This document shows, in pieces, positions 1-7,176 of a stretch of DNA of 37,214 bases. The DNA lies in NCBI GenBank assembly GCA_905480235.1, contig CAJQPP010000063.1, positions 1 to 37,214 on the forward strand, in the 5' to 3' direction. The number at the start of each line of letters is the position of its first letter. The stretch's first letter is position 1. The stretch comes from an uncultured Pirellulaceae bacterium. Its GTDB lineage: Bacteria > Planctomycetota > Planctomycetia > Pirellulales > Pirellulaceae. Under the pieces are notes generated by a model that was given only the letters and a program-made list of their open reading frames with translations, was not told where the DNA came from and ran no database searches. Position numbers and translations under genes: made by a program.

Positions 1-351
1 TTTCTCGACAGGGAAGGTACTCTGGTTGAGCCCTCCCAACCCAATGCATTGAAATTCGAACGCTTTATTTTTGATTTGTTACCCCAAGCTCAGCAAGCGA
101 TTGTGGTCGAGGTGGATCCGCAGGAAGCGTTTTCTCCAGTCAAAAATGGCCCTGCTGAAAAATCGAATACCGCTCTCACTGCCCAACAGGCAATGATCTC
201 ACAGGCGACGCGCGTATTGGCTGACATCGGTGTGACGGTCGCCGATGGAGTGGCGGTTGAATTGGATCCCGCGTTGGCTATGGAGCGCGAGCAATTGGAA
301 TATGTGCTGCAAGGTAATAAACACATCGTTGAACCAACTTATTTTCAGTAG
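1..351 (+). CDS. UDPGP-family nucleotidyltransferase (UDP-GlcNAc/UDP-glucose pyrophosphorylase type), C-terminal end
   Basis: Only the last 116 codons are present; the reading frame is open from base 1. The visible part carries the C-terminal hallmarks of the eukaryote-type UDPGP family: LKFERFIFDLLP followed by VVEVDPQEAFSPVKNG, the segment that packs against the sugar-phosphate site in UAP1-like enzymes. Members join UTP to GlcNAc-1-P, GalNAc-1-P or glucose-1-P in the cytoplasm; which sugar is used cannot be told from this fragment. The internal TTG at 49 is not a credible start because the family resemblance continues upstream of it (FLDREGTLVEPSQPNA). It sits 72 bases before manC on the same strand, which suggests a nucleotide-sugar cluster feeding surface polysaccharide. 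Confidence 0.85.
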   Translation, partial: FLDREGTLVEPSQPNALKFERFIFDLLPQAQQAIVVEVDPQEAFSPVKNGPAEKSNTALTAQQAMISQATRVLADIGVTVADGVAVELDPALAMEREQLEYVLQGNKHIVEPTYFQ

Positions 352-423
352 CCCGAGAGGGTTTTGTTTCCTTATACGCCCCAGTTTGCTTTAGCAGGGA
401 CATTTCGAAAGGCAGGATAATTG

Positions 424-1491
424 ATGCTCTATGCGACCATTATGGCAGGCGGATCCGGAACACGTTTCTGGCCCGCCAGTCGCCGCCAGCGACCCAAGCA
501 ATTGTTGAATTTGGTTGGCGATGGCTCCATGCTGCAATCCACCGTAGCTCGCTTAAATGGGCTTTGTGATAACGCTCACGTTTTGATTTTGACGAATGAG
601 CGATTAGTGGATGCCACGCGCAGCCAAGTCCCGGCTTTGGGGTTGGACTCGATTATTGGCGAGCCTTGCAAACGTGATACAGCGCCCTGTATTGGCCTGG
701 CGGCTAGTCTTATTGTCGAACGTGATCCCGATGCTTCGATGTTGGTGATGCCGGCTGACCACGTCATTCAGCAAGTCGATAAATTCCATGCGGCCGTCCA
801 ATCTGCTGAGGCATTGTTGGAGGAAGATCCTGAACGCGTTATTACGTTTGGTATCAAACCGACCTATCCCGCACAAGCCTTTGGTTACATTCAGCGTGGG
901 GAGGAGATAAACGAAGGAGCTTGGAAGGTTAAGCAATTTCGTGAAAAACCCGATCAGGAAACCGCTCAGCAGTTTCTCGAGTCAGGTGAGTTTTATTGGA
1001 ACGCGGGGATTTTTCTCTGGAAAGCTTCCACGATCCTCAGAGCCCTAGAGGAATTTGAACCAACAATGTACGGGCACATTGATGCGATTCGGAATGCTTT
1101 GGGTAGACCCGACTTTCAAGAAGTTTTTGTTGAACATTTTTCGGCTATCCAAGGGACTTCCATTGATTACGCAGTCATGGAACGTTACGGCAACGTGTGT
1201 GTCTTGGAAGCACCCTTTGATTGGGATGATGTGGGGAATTGGACGGCGGTGCCGCGACTTAGTGGCGTAGATGCTGCAGGAAATGCGACCATGGGTAAGC
1301 AATTGTGCATCGATACACGCGACTCAGTCGTTCGCAGTACCGAAGACCACTTGGTCGTCACTCTCGGGATGCAGGATTGCATTGTGATTCATACACCGGA
1401 TGCCACGCTGGTTGCAGATAAACGCGATGAATCTGCGATTAAAAAAGTAGTTGCTGAATTAGAAGCATGCGAATGGGATGAGTTCCTTTAA
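424..1491 (+). CDS. manC: Mannose-1-phosphate guanylyltransferase (GDP-mannose pyrophosphorylase)
   Basis: Cytoplasmic enzyme that makes GDP-mannose from GTP and mannose-1-phosphate. The N-terminus has the nucleotidyltransferase signature AGGSGTRFWPASR followed by PKQLL. Downstream are VMPADHVI (metal-binding Asp), FREKPD, YWNAGIFLW and DWDDVGNW, all typical of the ManC/CpsB family. At 355 residues it is the short, monofunctional form: the C-terminal mannose-6-phosphate isomerase cupin of long ManC proteins is absent. ATG 424 is preferred over the adjacent TTG 421 because AGGA lies seven bases upstream of it. It follows the UDPGP-type gene and precedes a secreted hydrolase on the same strand. 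Confidence 0.93.
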   Translation: MLYATIMAGGSGTRFWPASRRQRPKQLLNLVGDGSMLQSTVARLNGLCDNAHVLILTNERLVDATRSQVPALGLDSIIGEPCKRDTAPCIGLAASLIVERDPDASMLVMPADHVIQQVDKFHAAVQSAEALLEEDPERVITFGIKPTYPAQAFGYIQRGEEINEGAWKVKQFREKPDQETAQQFLESGEFYWNAGIFLWKASTILRALEEFEPTMYGHIDAIRNALGRPDFQEVFVEHFSAIQGTSIDYAVMERYGNVCVLEAPFDWDDVGNWTAVPRLSGVDAAGNATMGKQLCIDTRDSVVRSTEDHLVVTLGMQDCIVIHTPDATLVADKRDESAIKKVVAELEACEWDEFL

Positions 1492-1498
1492 CAAAGTT

Positions 1499-1521
1499 TG
1501 GGCGTTGCCAACGAACGCCCA
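1499..1521 (+). other. Intergenic hairpin between manC and the lipase gene
   Basis: TGGGCGTT (1499-1506) pairs perfectly with AACGCCCA (1514-1521) around a seven-base loop. No T-run follows, so it is not a standard intrinsic terminator. It lies between the manC stop (1491) and the next start (1540) and could be an mRNA processing or stability element. Confidence 0.4.
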
Positions 1522-1539
1522 GCTGGAGATAATCCACTT

Positions 1540-2553
1540 ATGAGATATGTCTTATTGCTTTCGACGTTGTTGCTGATTGCTTGCAACCAAAATTTCATTT
1601 ACGCGCAAGACAGTACATTGAAAAAAGCCGAATCCTATTTTAATCTCCCTACAAAAACGATGGGAGGAAAGCAGGTATGGACGGACTTTGTTCACCTGCG
1701 CGGCTATCGTATTCAGCAAAACGTAATGACGAAGCATTACCGTTTACTGGATCCTAAAGATGTGCGATTGGCTTGGGGGAACATGCAAGGGTGCACCGAG
1801 GAGTTGCAGAAAATCGCGGAACAAAAAGAGCTGCAGCCCGTTTCTGGTCGAGTCCTGATTGTTTTGCATGGACTTATCCGGTCGCGTGGAGGCATGCAAT
1901 CGATTGCCGATTATGTCGCTGAAGAGACTGATATCACAGTTATCAACATGAGTTATGCCAGTGCGCGAACGAGTATCGATCGGCATGCCGCCGCATTGGC
2001 AAGTGTGGTTAGCCATTTACCGGAGGCCACAGAAATAGATTTTTTGGCGCACAGCATGGGAAATATCGTCATCCGTTATTACCTGGGTCAGTTGGCGACA
2101 AAAGAAGATCCACGGTTTCGTCGCATGGTTATGTTGGCACCGCCCAATAAAGGATCGCGTCTAGCTCGATTGATGCAAGACAATTTACTGTTTAAGACTT
2201 TTTGGGGCGTCAGTGGGCAGGAGCTTTCCCGGCATTGGGAGGTACTCGAATCCAAGTTGTGTGAACCCGAATTTGAATTTGGGATTATTGCTGGCATGCG
2301 TCCCGAAAGTTCATCGCTGGACAATCCTCTGTTTGGTGAAAAGAATGACTTGGTTGTGAGCGTCGAGGAGACCCGTTTACCCGGAGCTGCGGATTTCATT
2401 CAAATGGACCTGCTGCATAGCACCATGATGAACGATGATCGTGTCAAACAGGCAACGACATCGTTTCTGGAAAACGGGTTCTTTCGCTCTGCAGCGGAAA
2501 GAGAGCCGATCCCGGCAAAAAACCAGGTGCGGACCCAAAGACCACATCGGTAA
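1540..2553 (+). CDS. Secreted alpha/beta-hydrolase, lipase/esterase-like
   Basis: 337-residue exported protein. ATG 1540 begins a signal peptide (MRYVLLLSTLLLIAC); GGAG lies about 12 bases upstream, and the longer frame from 1498 would bury that signal. Two export readings are possible: lipoprotein cleavage at the LIAC box, or signal peptidase I cleavage at IYAQ-D. The fold is alpha/beta-hydrolase: VLIVLHGLIRS (oxyanion-hole HG) then the nucleophile elbow DFLAHSMGNIV (AHSMG), followed by MVMLAPPNKGSRLA. This resembles PGAP1/EstA-type lipases, which deacylate lipids. The catalytic His is probably the one in DLLHSTMM near the C-terminus. Substrate unknown. Confidence 0.8.
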   Translation: MRYVLLLSTLLLIACNQNFIYAQDSTLKKAESYFNLPTKTMGGKQVWTDFVHLRGYRIQQNVMTKHYRLLDPKDVRLAWGNMQGCTEELQKIAEQKELQPVSGRVLIVLHGLIRSRGGMQSIADYVAEETDITVINMSYASARTSIDRHAAALASVVSHLPEATEIDFLAHSMGNIVIRYYLGQLATKEDPRFRRMVMLAPPNKGSRLARLMQDNLLFKTFWGVSGQELSRHWEVLESKLCEPEFEFGIIAGMRPESSSLDNPLFGEKNDLVVSVEETRLPGAADFIQMDLLHSTMMNDDRVKQATTSFLENGFFRSAAEREPIPAKNQVRTQRPHR

Positions 2554-2585
2554 GATTCGCATCTTTTGGGAAACCGCCCCTAAGC

Positions 2586-3110
2586 TTGGTGTTTTTTGAG
2601 GACTGCATCATTCCAGATAATAATCAAAATCATGAAGCTACATCGCCTACCGGATTTCCAGCGCAAGGCCGGTTGGCGGGCGTCGATTACGGGACCGTGC
2701 GGATAGGAATCGCGATTAGTGACGCTGATCAAACGATTGCCAGTCCACTCGATAATTACAATCGTCGAAACCCTCGATTGGACGATCAGTATTTCCAGGA
2801 ACTCGCGACGCAAGAACGCGTGGTTGGTTTCGTGGTGGGATTGCCGGTTCATTCCAGCGGTGACGAAAGCAAAAAATCCAAGGAGGCTAGAGTTTTTGGA
2901 TTGCGTATTTCAAAGGTAACCGGCCTACCAGTCACTTGGTTTGACGAAAGATACACTTCCGCCCATGCCGCACAGTTATTGCAGCAAGCGGGCATGACTC
3001 GTAAAAAGCGGAAGCAACGGCTCGATAAAATTGCCGCTCAAATATTGTTGTCGGCTTATCTAGAAAGTTCCCGCCAAGTCGAAAGCACCGGTTCCATCGA
3101 GGACGACTGA
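2586..3110 (+). CDS. ruvX: Putative pre-16S rRNA nuclease / Holliday junction resolvase YqgF (RuvX)
   Basis: RNase H-fold protein of the YqgF family, in E. coli needed for 16S rRNA 5'-end maturation. Motifs in order: GVDYGTVRIGIAISD (first catalytic Asp), VVGLPVHSSG, WFDERYTSAHA (Glu), and QRLDKIAAQILLSAYL (final Asp). The start is unclear: TTG 2586 and GTG 2589 give a 30-residue N-terminal extension unusual for the family, while TTG 2673 (LAGVDYG) gives about 145 residues, the usual size; none has a good ribosome site. It lies 32 bases after the hydrolase gene and converges with the protease pair. Confidence 0.88.
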   Translation: MVFFEDCIIPDNNQNHEATSPTGFPAQGRLAGVDYGTVRIGIAISDADQTIASPLDNYNRRNPRLDDQYFQELATQERVVGFVVGLPVHSSGDESKKSKEARVFGLRISKVTGLPVTWFDERYTSAHAAQLLQQAGMTRKKRKQRLDKIAAQILLSAYLESSRQVESTGSIEDD

Positions 3111-3175
3111 GGAAGGATCGTTGGCGTTGGTGGCAGTACGGTTCGGGGGCCGACGAGTTTCGCCGCTTCACCGGA

Positions 3176-4720
3176 CTACTTGGTGCCGTCGACCAATTTT
3201 TCACGCTCCTTTTGAAGTCTTTCTATCTCCGATTTGGCTGAATCAAAGGTTTGGGAAGCCTGTTCGATTTCCCACTCGGCTCGCAGTCGCTCACGGTAGG
3301 TATTATCCAGCTTTTCACGCAGAGATTTTTCCTTTTCGTTTAGTTCTTTGATCTTCTTTTCCAAATCATCGTTGTTCATCGGGGAAAGAGCGACCTGCGT
3401 CATCAGATCCTGCAGTGTACGATTGATTTCATCGATGCGGTTTTTGTGTACCACCGCAGGCGCCCATTGCCCGGTCTTCAGGTCATTAACGACTTTTTGA
3501 GCCAAGGACGCGGGTAGCATTAAGCTGGCCACCCTGCCCTGACGAGCGATGTTGATACCCACTACCTTTCCATCGACATCAACGACCGGGCCACCGCAAT
3601 CCTCAGGCTTTAAGAAAGTATCGTGCTGGACGGCCGAGGGAAAATTCTGTCGCCGTTTACTCAGTCGATTTCCACCCATGGTATTTTGTTGGTTGCTTCG
3701 CTCGTAAAGCGGATTCAACGAGCGTTCTTCACCCAACACCACATCCGCAACGATTTCGTTACCGTCACGCAATACGGTTAGACGAATTTCTTCACCGGGC
3801 GGGAAACTCTTGACGCGGGGGATCAATTTATCAATTTCTGTAAAGCTCTCTCCATTCACCTTGATCACGACATCACCGCGATCTAATCCTCCCTTTTGGG
3901 CCGGTGAATCTGCTGTAACGTTTGTGATCTCAACGCCGCGTTCGGTCTGGCGAAGGTTGACTCCCATGAATCCTGATTGCGGTTTGATCAAGCGAGCGTT
4001 TACTCCAACAACGCCTACGCCCAAGGGACGAATTCCATCTTTTACCGTGGCCAGCCAATTGCCGATATCCAGAGTGTCTTCGGTGGCCCAGGGGACGACC
4101 GGGAGTTTGTCTCCCTCGACCTTGAGCAGTGCCAGGTCAGTTTCTGGGTGAACACCGTAAACGTAAGCCGACACGTCTTTCCCGTCAGCGAGTCGACAGG
4201 TAATGGGTGTCTTAAGTTCGCTAAGTTTCGTGAGCACATAGCCATCCGCGGAGACGATTGCTCCGAGTGCAATAGTTTTGTCATTCCTGCGAATTTGAAC
4301 TGTCGCTTTTGCCGTAGGACCGATCACGGGTTGGAAAGCGTCCAGGAAACCGTTTGACGTGCGAGAACTGGCTCGCGAACGGGAGCGGCGTCCGCGACGG
4401 CGTCCCTCTGACGGGCTTTCAGAATCCGTATTCTCTTCAGCGGCATCCTGTTTTTCCTCAGTCTCTTTTTTATCGTCCTTTACTTCGTCATTTTTCTTGG
4501 ACTCGTCTTGCTCAGATTTGTCTTGCTCAGATTTGTCTTGCTCTTCCGCTCCTTTTTCGTATTTCTCTTTTTTCTTATCGTCTTCCTGTTGTGTGGGAGG
4601 TGCCTCCTGAACGCCGATCGCCAAGACGGAGGATCCACTGAAGCTGATAAATAAAGCACAAAAGATCGCGACGGAATGCGACTTGATTATTGACGAGTGA
4701 ATTGCGTTTTTCGTTTTCAT
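3176..4720 (-). CDS. Degenerate S1C (HtrA-like) protease with a PDZ domain nested inside the protease fold
   Basis: 514-residue envelope protein read from ATG 4720 (MKTKNAIHSS...), which starts a signal peptide ending near residue 34; an in-frame ATG at 4783 would put 21 residues before it. Order: signal peptide; highly charged K/E/D/Q linker (about 38-105) and an Arg/Ser-rich patch; first protease barrel (about 136-240); PDZ domain (about 250-330); basic linker; second protease barrel (about 360-425); C-terminal coiled coil (about 440-514). Aligned to its neighbour, the catalytic His is Ser167 (LTKLSEL), the Asp is kept (D195, ETDLALLKV) and the Ser is Cys375 (PEDCGGPVV). It is therefore probably not a normal serine protease. 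It lies 49 bases downstream of an intact HtrA gene, so the two are probably co-transcribed. Confidence 0.85.
   Translation of the reverse strand: MKTKNAIHSSIIKSHSVAIFCALFISFSGSSVLAIGVQEAPPTQQEDDKKKEKYEKGAEEQDKSEQDKSEQDESKKNDEVKDDKKETEEKQDAAEENTDSESPSEGRRRGRRSRSRASSRTSNGFLDAFQPVIGPTAKATVQIRRNDKTIALGAIVSADGYVLTKLSELKTPITCRLADGKDVSAYVYGVHPETDLALLKVEGDKLPVVPWATEDTLDIGNWLATVKDGIRPLGVGVVGVNARLIKPQSGFMGVNLRQTERGVEITNVTADSPAQKGGLDRGDVVIKVNGESFTEIDKLIPRVKSFPPGEEIRLTVLRDGNEIVADVVLGEERSLNPLYERSNQQNTMGGNRLSKRRQNFPSAVQHDTFLKPEDCGGPVVDVDGKVVGINIARQGRVASLMLPASLAQKVVNDLKTGQWAPAVVHKNRIDEINRTLQDLMTQVALSPMNNDDLEKKIKELNEKEKSLREKLDNTYRERLRAEWEIEQASQTFDSAKSEIERLQKEREKLVDGTK
4505..4543 (-). repeat. Short in-gene tandem repeat (15-base unit encoding DKSEQ)
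   Basis: The unit GTCTTGCTCAGATTT occurs at 4505-4519 and 4520-4534, with a partial third copy to 4543. On the coding (minus) strand it encodes tandem DKSEQ in the charged linker of the degenerate protease. The in-frame unit length means copy number could vary without breaking the gene. Confidence 0.8.
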
Positions 4721-4769
4721 GGCTGGGTCGTTGAGTTGGGATGTTTGTAACGAAATGTTTCCGAGGTCA

Positions 4770-5903
4770 TTACCGGGGGTCATCAGCGTCTTTGCGGGAA
4801 CCGACGGTTACCTCGATATCCATTTCTTTGTCATCACGCTTAATTTTGATCTTTAATTTCTCTTTAGGCTCCGCGCGTTGGAACAGTGTGCGAAAACGCC
4901 TCTGGCTGCGAAGGCGAACTCCATCAATCTCCATCACGCGATCGCCTTTTTTGATACCTGCTTTATCAGCGGGTCCTTTTTCAACAACACTTTCAATAAC
5001 CAATGTATCACCCTCCATGGACATGCCGATCCATGGTTCGTTGGCTGGGTTCACTCCACCGATGCCACGTCCCCAGTCGCGACCTTTCGACAGGTCGTCC
5101 CACTGTTCCGAAAAGACATCGACCGGTACATGGACGTTATCCGAAACACGCATGCCAATACGACTGTGGATCCCCACGACGTCGCCGTTCATGTCGACCA
5201 AGGGACCTCCACTGTCTCCCCCGACTAAACTGCAGTCGGTTGAGATTGCCGAATCGCCGTTATTTAGAATGCGACCGATCCGATAAACCAAACCGCGATC
5301 TTCTTCCCAGCCGCCTGGATGTCCAATCGCCATGACCCACTGACCTGTCTTTAACTCAGAGGAAACACCGGGGCTCAGGTAGGGGTATTTGTCTTTTGCT
5401 TTGATCTTTAACAAGCCAGAGTCAAATTGTCGGTTAAGTCCAAGTGTTTTTGCTTCTAATTCTGTACCGTCTGGAAGCTTGATAATGGCAGGGCGATCGG
5501 CACCCCCAATGACGTGGGCTGCGGTCATAACATAACCGTCACGGGTGACGATCACGCCGGTTCCTTGGTTTGAGCCTACTTGGACACTCACCGTTGCGTC
5601 TTTGACGTCACCCGAGAGCTCTTTGAAGTGCTTTTCCATTTGTTTTAGCTGAGCGATGCTGATGGGCGCGGCGCCGTCAAAGAAATCGAATTCAACCTGC
5701 ACAGACTTGTCCGCGGTTGCTGCTGCTTCCTCTTCGCTGATATCTGCATCCGTTTGGGCAAACGCGACGTTCCCCAGCAGGATGAATAGAAACAGAGCGG
5801 TCGAACCGCACAGGGCAGCCAATATTCGCGGGTTGCCTGAGCGTTCGTAAGTGAGTGTTCGGACGCCAGGCTGGTCAATGCGGGAGGGCAAACAACGGGT
5901 CAT
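4770..5903 (-). CDS. HtrA/DegP-like S1C serine protease with C-terminal PDZ domain
   Basis: 377-residue envelope protease. ATG 5903 is chosen because AAGGA stands seven bases upstream and it leads into one hydrophobic segment (about 27-49, ending VAFAQ) that is a signal peptide or membrane anchor. The full catalytic triad is visible: His130 in MTAAHVIGG, Asp161 in RQFDSGLLKI, Ser231 in GGDSGGPLVD. One PDZ domain follows (about 290-375, with KAGIKKGDRVMEIDGV). Known relatives degrade misfolded envelope proteins and use PDZ domains to recognise C-termini. The gene directly precedes the catalytically degenerate S1C partner. The 878 bases upstream hold no gene and should contain its promoter. Confidence 0.93.
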   Translation of the reverse strand: MTRCLPSRIDQPGVRTLTYERSGNPRILAALCGSTALFLFILLGNVAFAQTDADISEEEAAATADKSVQVEFDFFDGAAPISIAQLKQMEKHFKELSGDVKDATVSVQVGSNQGTGVIVTRDGYVMTAAHVIGGADRPAIIKLPDGTELEAKTLGLNRQFDSGLLKIKAKDKYPYLSPGVSSELKTGQWVMAIGHPGGWEEDRGLVYRIGRILNNGDSAISTDCSLVGGDSGGPLVDMNGDVVGIHSRIGMRVSDNVHVPVDVFSEQWDDLSKGRDWGRGIGGVNPANEPWIGMSMEGDTLVIESVVEKGPADKAGIKKGDRVMEIDGVRLRSQRRFRTLFQRAEPKEKLKIKIKRDDKEMDIEVTVGSRKDADDPR

Positions 5904-6781
5904 TTTGTTTCCTTGGATTCTGGCCCTTCGTATATCGAAAAGCTGTGAATGGGTGCAATTCGGGGTGAGCCAACTCAGCACTCGCCCTTACTACCATTTT
6001 ACCACCCTTAAGGCGGATGGGCAGTCCGCAATTTTAACCTATATCCCGCACATTCCGACCTACCCGACGCAGATTGCCCGGTAGGCCCATGATTTCCGGC
6101 AAGATTTCCACCCGTTCCGCGACCTAATTACGTCACAAATCGAGCTTTTCATTTCGGTTTAACTCAGACTTCCCCCATACTTTCGCCGCGTTCCGACGCT
6201 GAGATTCAGCAATCTTGAATTAGAAGCCGCATTGCACGACTTCCTGCAAACCTTGCCAGATTGGCATCAAAATCGGTCACGGTATGAATGGGTCGGCTAA
6301 TGAAACTGGTCTTTCGGAATGCTCTTCAGAGGCTTGGCAAACCGGATGTTGGATTCCGGCTTTGGCAATCGTCAAAATACGTTAGAAGGGTGGCCGCCAA
6401 TTGTTTGCTGGGAACCGGGTTCAGACGTTCAGGCTGATCGTAGAGCAGTCAACCGGGGCGGAGCGTAAGTTTGTGGAGTGCAGAAATACGAAATCACTGA
6501 AGTCAGTCGCTGTTTTTCGCTAGCAGACGCGGGGAAATTTTGCCCGCAAAGTTTACCGTCTTTTCCGACATGGAACCGGAAGCGGTAGCAGAAGAGCTTT
6601 TGAAGTCGTTGTGAGGATTCTGTCGAATAAACTTTCAATCCACAATCTAGCGGTGCCGATGAAAAAATAGACTAGTTTGCCTACTCGGTAAACGGTTTTT
6701 TGATCCAGAAAATCGCAAAGACAAAACACTGATCGAAAATCGCAAGGATGCGGAACGATCGGCCCAAGCAGGAGGGAATCG
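5904..6781. other. Long intergenic region between the HtrA gene and the tyrosine-rich peptide gene
   Basis: 878 bases without a convincing protein gene on either strand; the short open frames here have unconvincing composition and no ribosome sites. It must carry divergent promoters for the HtrA operon and the gene at 6782. The one structured element I can support is a weak terminator-like hairpin at 6675-6701. I see no tRNA or known riboswitch. Confidence 0.6.
6675..6701 (+). terminator. Possible intrinsic terminator or attenuator upstream of the tyrosine-rich peptide gene
   Basis: GTTTGCC (6675-6681) can pair with GGTAAAC (6687-6693), including one G-T pair, over a five-base loop TACTC. 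GG and six Ts follow (6696-6701). No plus-strand gene ends before it, so it would end either a small RNA or a leader transcript of the gene at 6782. The stem is short and A/T-rich, so the call is weak. Confidence 0.3.
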
Positions 6782-7102
6782 ATGCTTCGTCGAATGATGT
6801 TAGCGCTGGTATTGGGAGTCGCCTTCGTGGCGATCTCAGGCTCGCAGGCGGAAGCCCAGGACTACCGCGTCGCCGGGGCATATGGTAATCAGGCCAGTAA
6901 TATGAGTCGGTTTTACCACTACCCCTATGTGACGTACCCACACAATTATTATGGCAACGAGTACTACCGGAGTAACGGTAGTATGTACTACCGCTATCCT
7001 CAAGAAATGCGGATCCCGGTATACAACCGTAATTGGAAAAACTATTACCCAAGTACCCGTCGGTACCATTGGGGCCATCAATTCATTTTGGATGTTTTCT
7101 AA
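6782..7102 (+). CDS. Small secreted tyrosine-rich protein of unknown function
   Basis: 106 residues with a strong Shine-Dalgarno (AGGAGGG) ending five bases before the ATG. A clear signal peptide (MLRRMMLALVLGVAFVAIS...) ends at AEAQ-D. The mature part of about 80 residues has about 17 tyrosines, many paired (NYY, EYY, MYY), with Arg, Asn, His and few acidic residues and no cysteine. I do not recognise a domain. Such composition is seen in small exported structural or matrix proteins, but that is only an analogy. It stands alone, with its own ribosome site and a strong terminator, which supports its being expressed and well translated. Confidence 0.75.
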   Translation: MLRRMMLALVLGVAFVAISGSQAEAQDYRVAGAYGNQASNMSRFYHYPYVTYPHNYYGNEYYRSNGSMYYRYPQEMRIPVYNRNWKNYYPSTRRYHWGHQFILDVF

Positions 7103-7130
7103 ACAACCAATTGAATTTGAATGAAAACTG

Positions 7131-7162
7131 AAAAGCCTGCTCGTGTTAACGAGCAGGCTTTT
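7131..7162. terminator. Bidirectional intrinsic terminator
   Basis: A perfect 14-base-pair stem, AAAAGCCTGCTCGT (7131-7144) against ACGAGCAGGCTTTT (7149-7162), with a GTTA loop. A T-run follows on the plus strand and the A-run before the stem gives Ts on the minus strand. It lies between the stops of the converging tyrosine-rich peptide and DUF2339 genes and can serve both. Confidence 0.93.
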
Positions 7163-7176
7163 TTTACTAGAAACGA

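Noticed and set aside
4359..4610. Serine-rich plus-strand open frame over the charged linker of the degenerate protease
   Set aside because: It is the mirror of a K/E/D-rich coding segment on the minus strand; no start signal.
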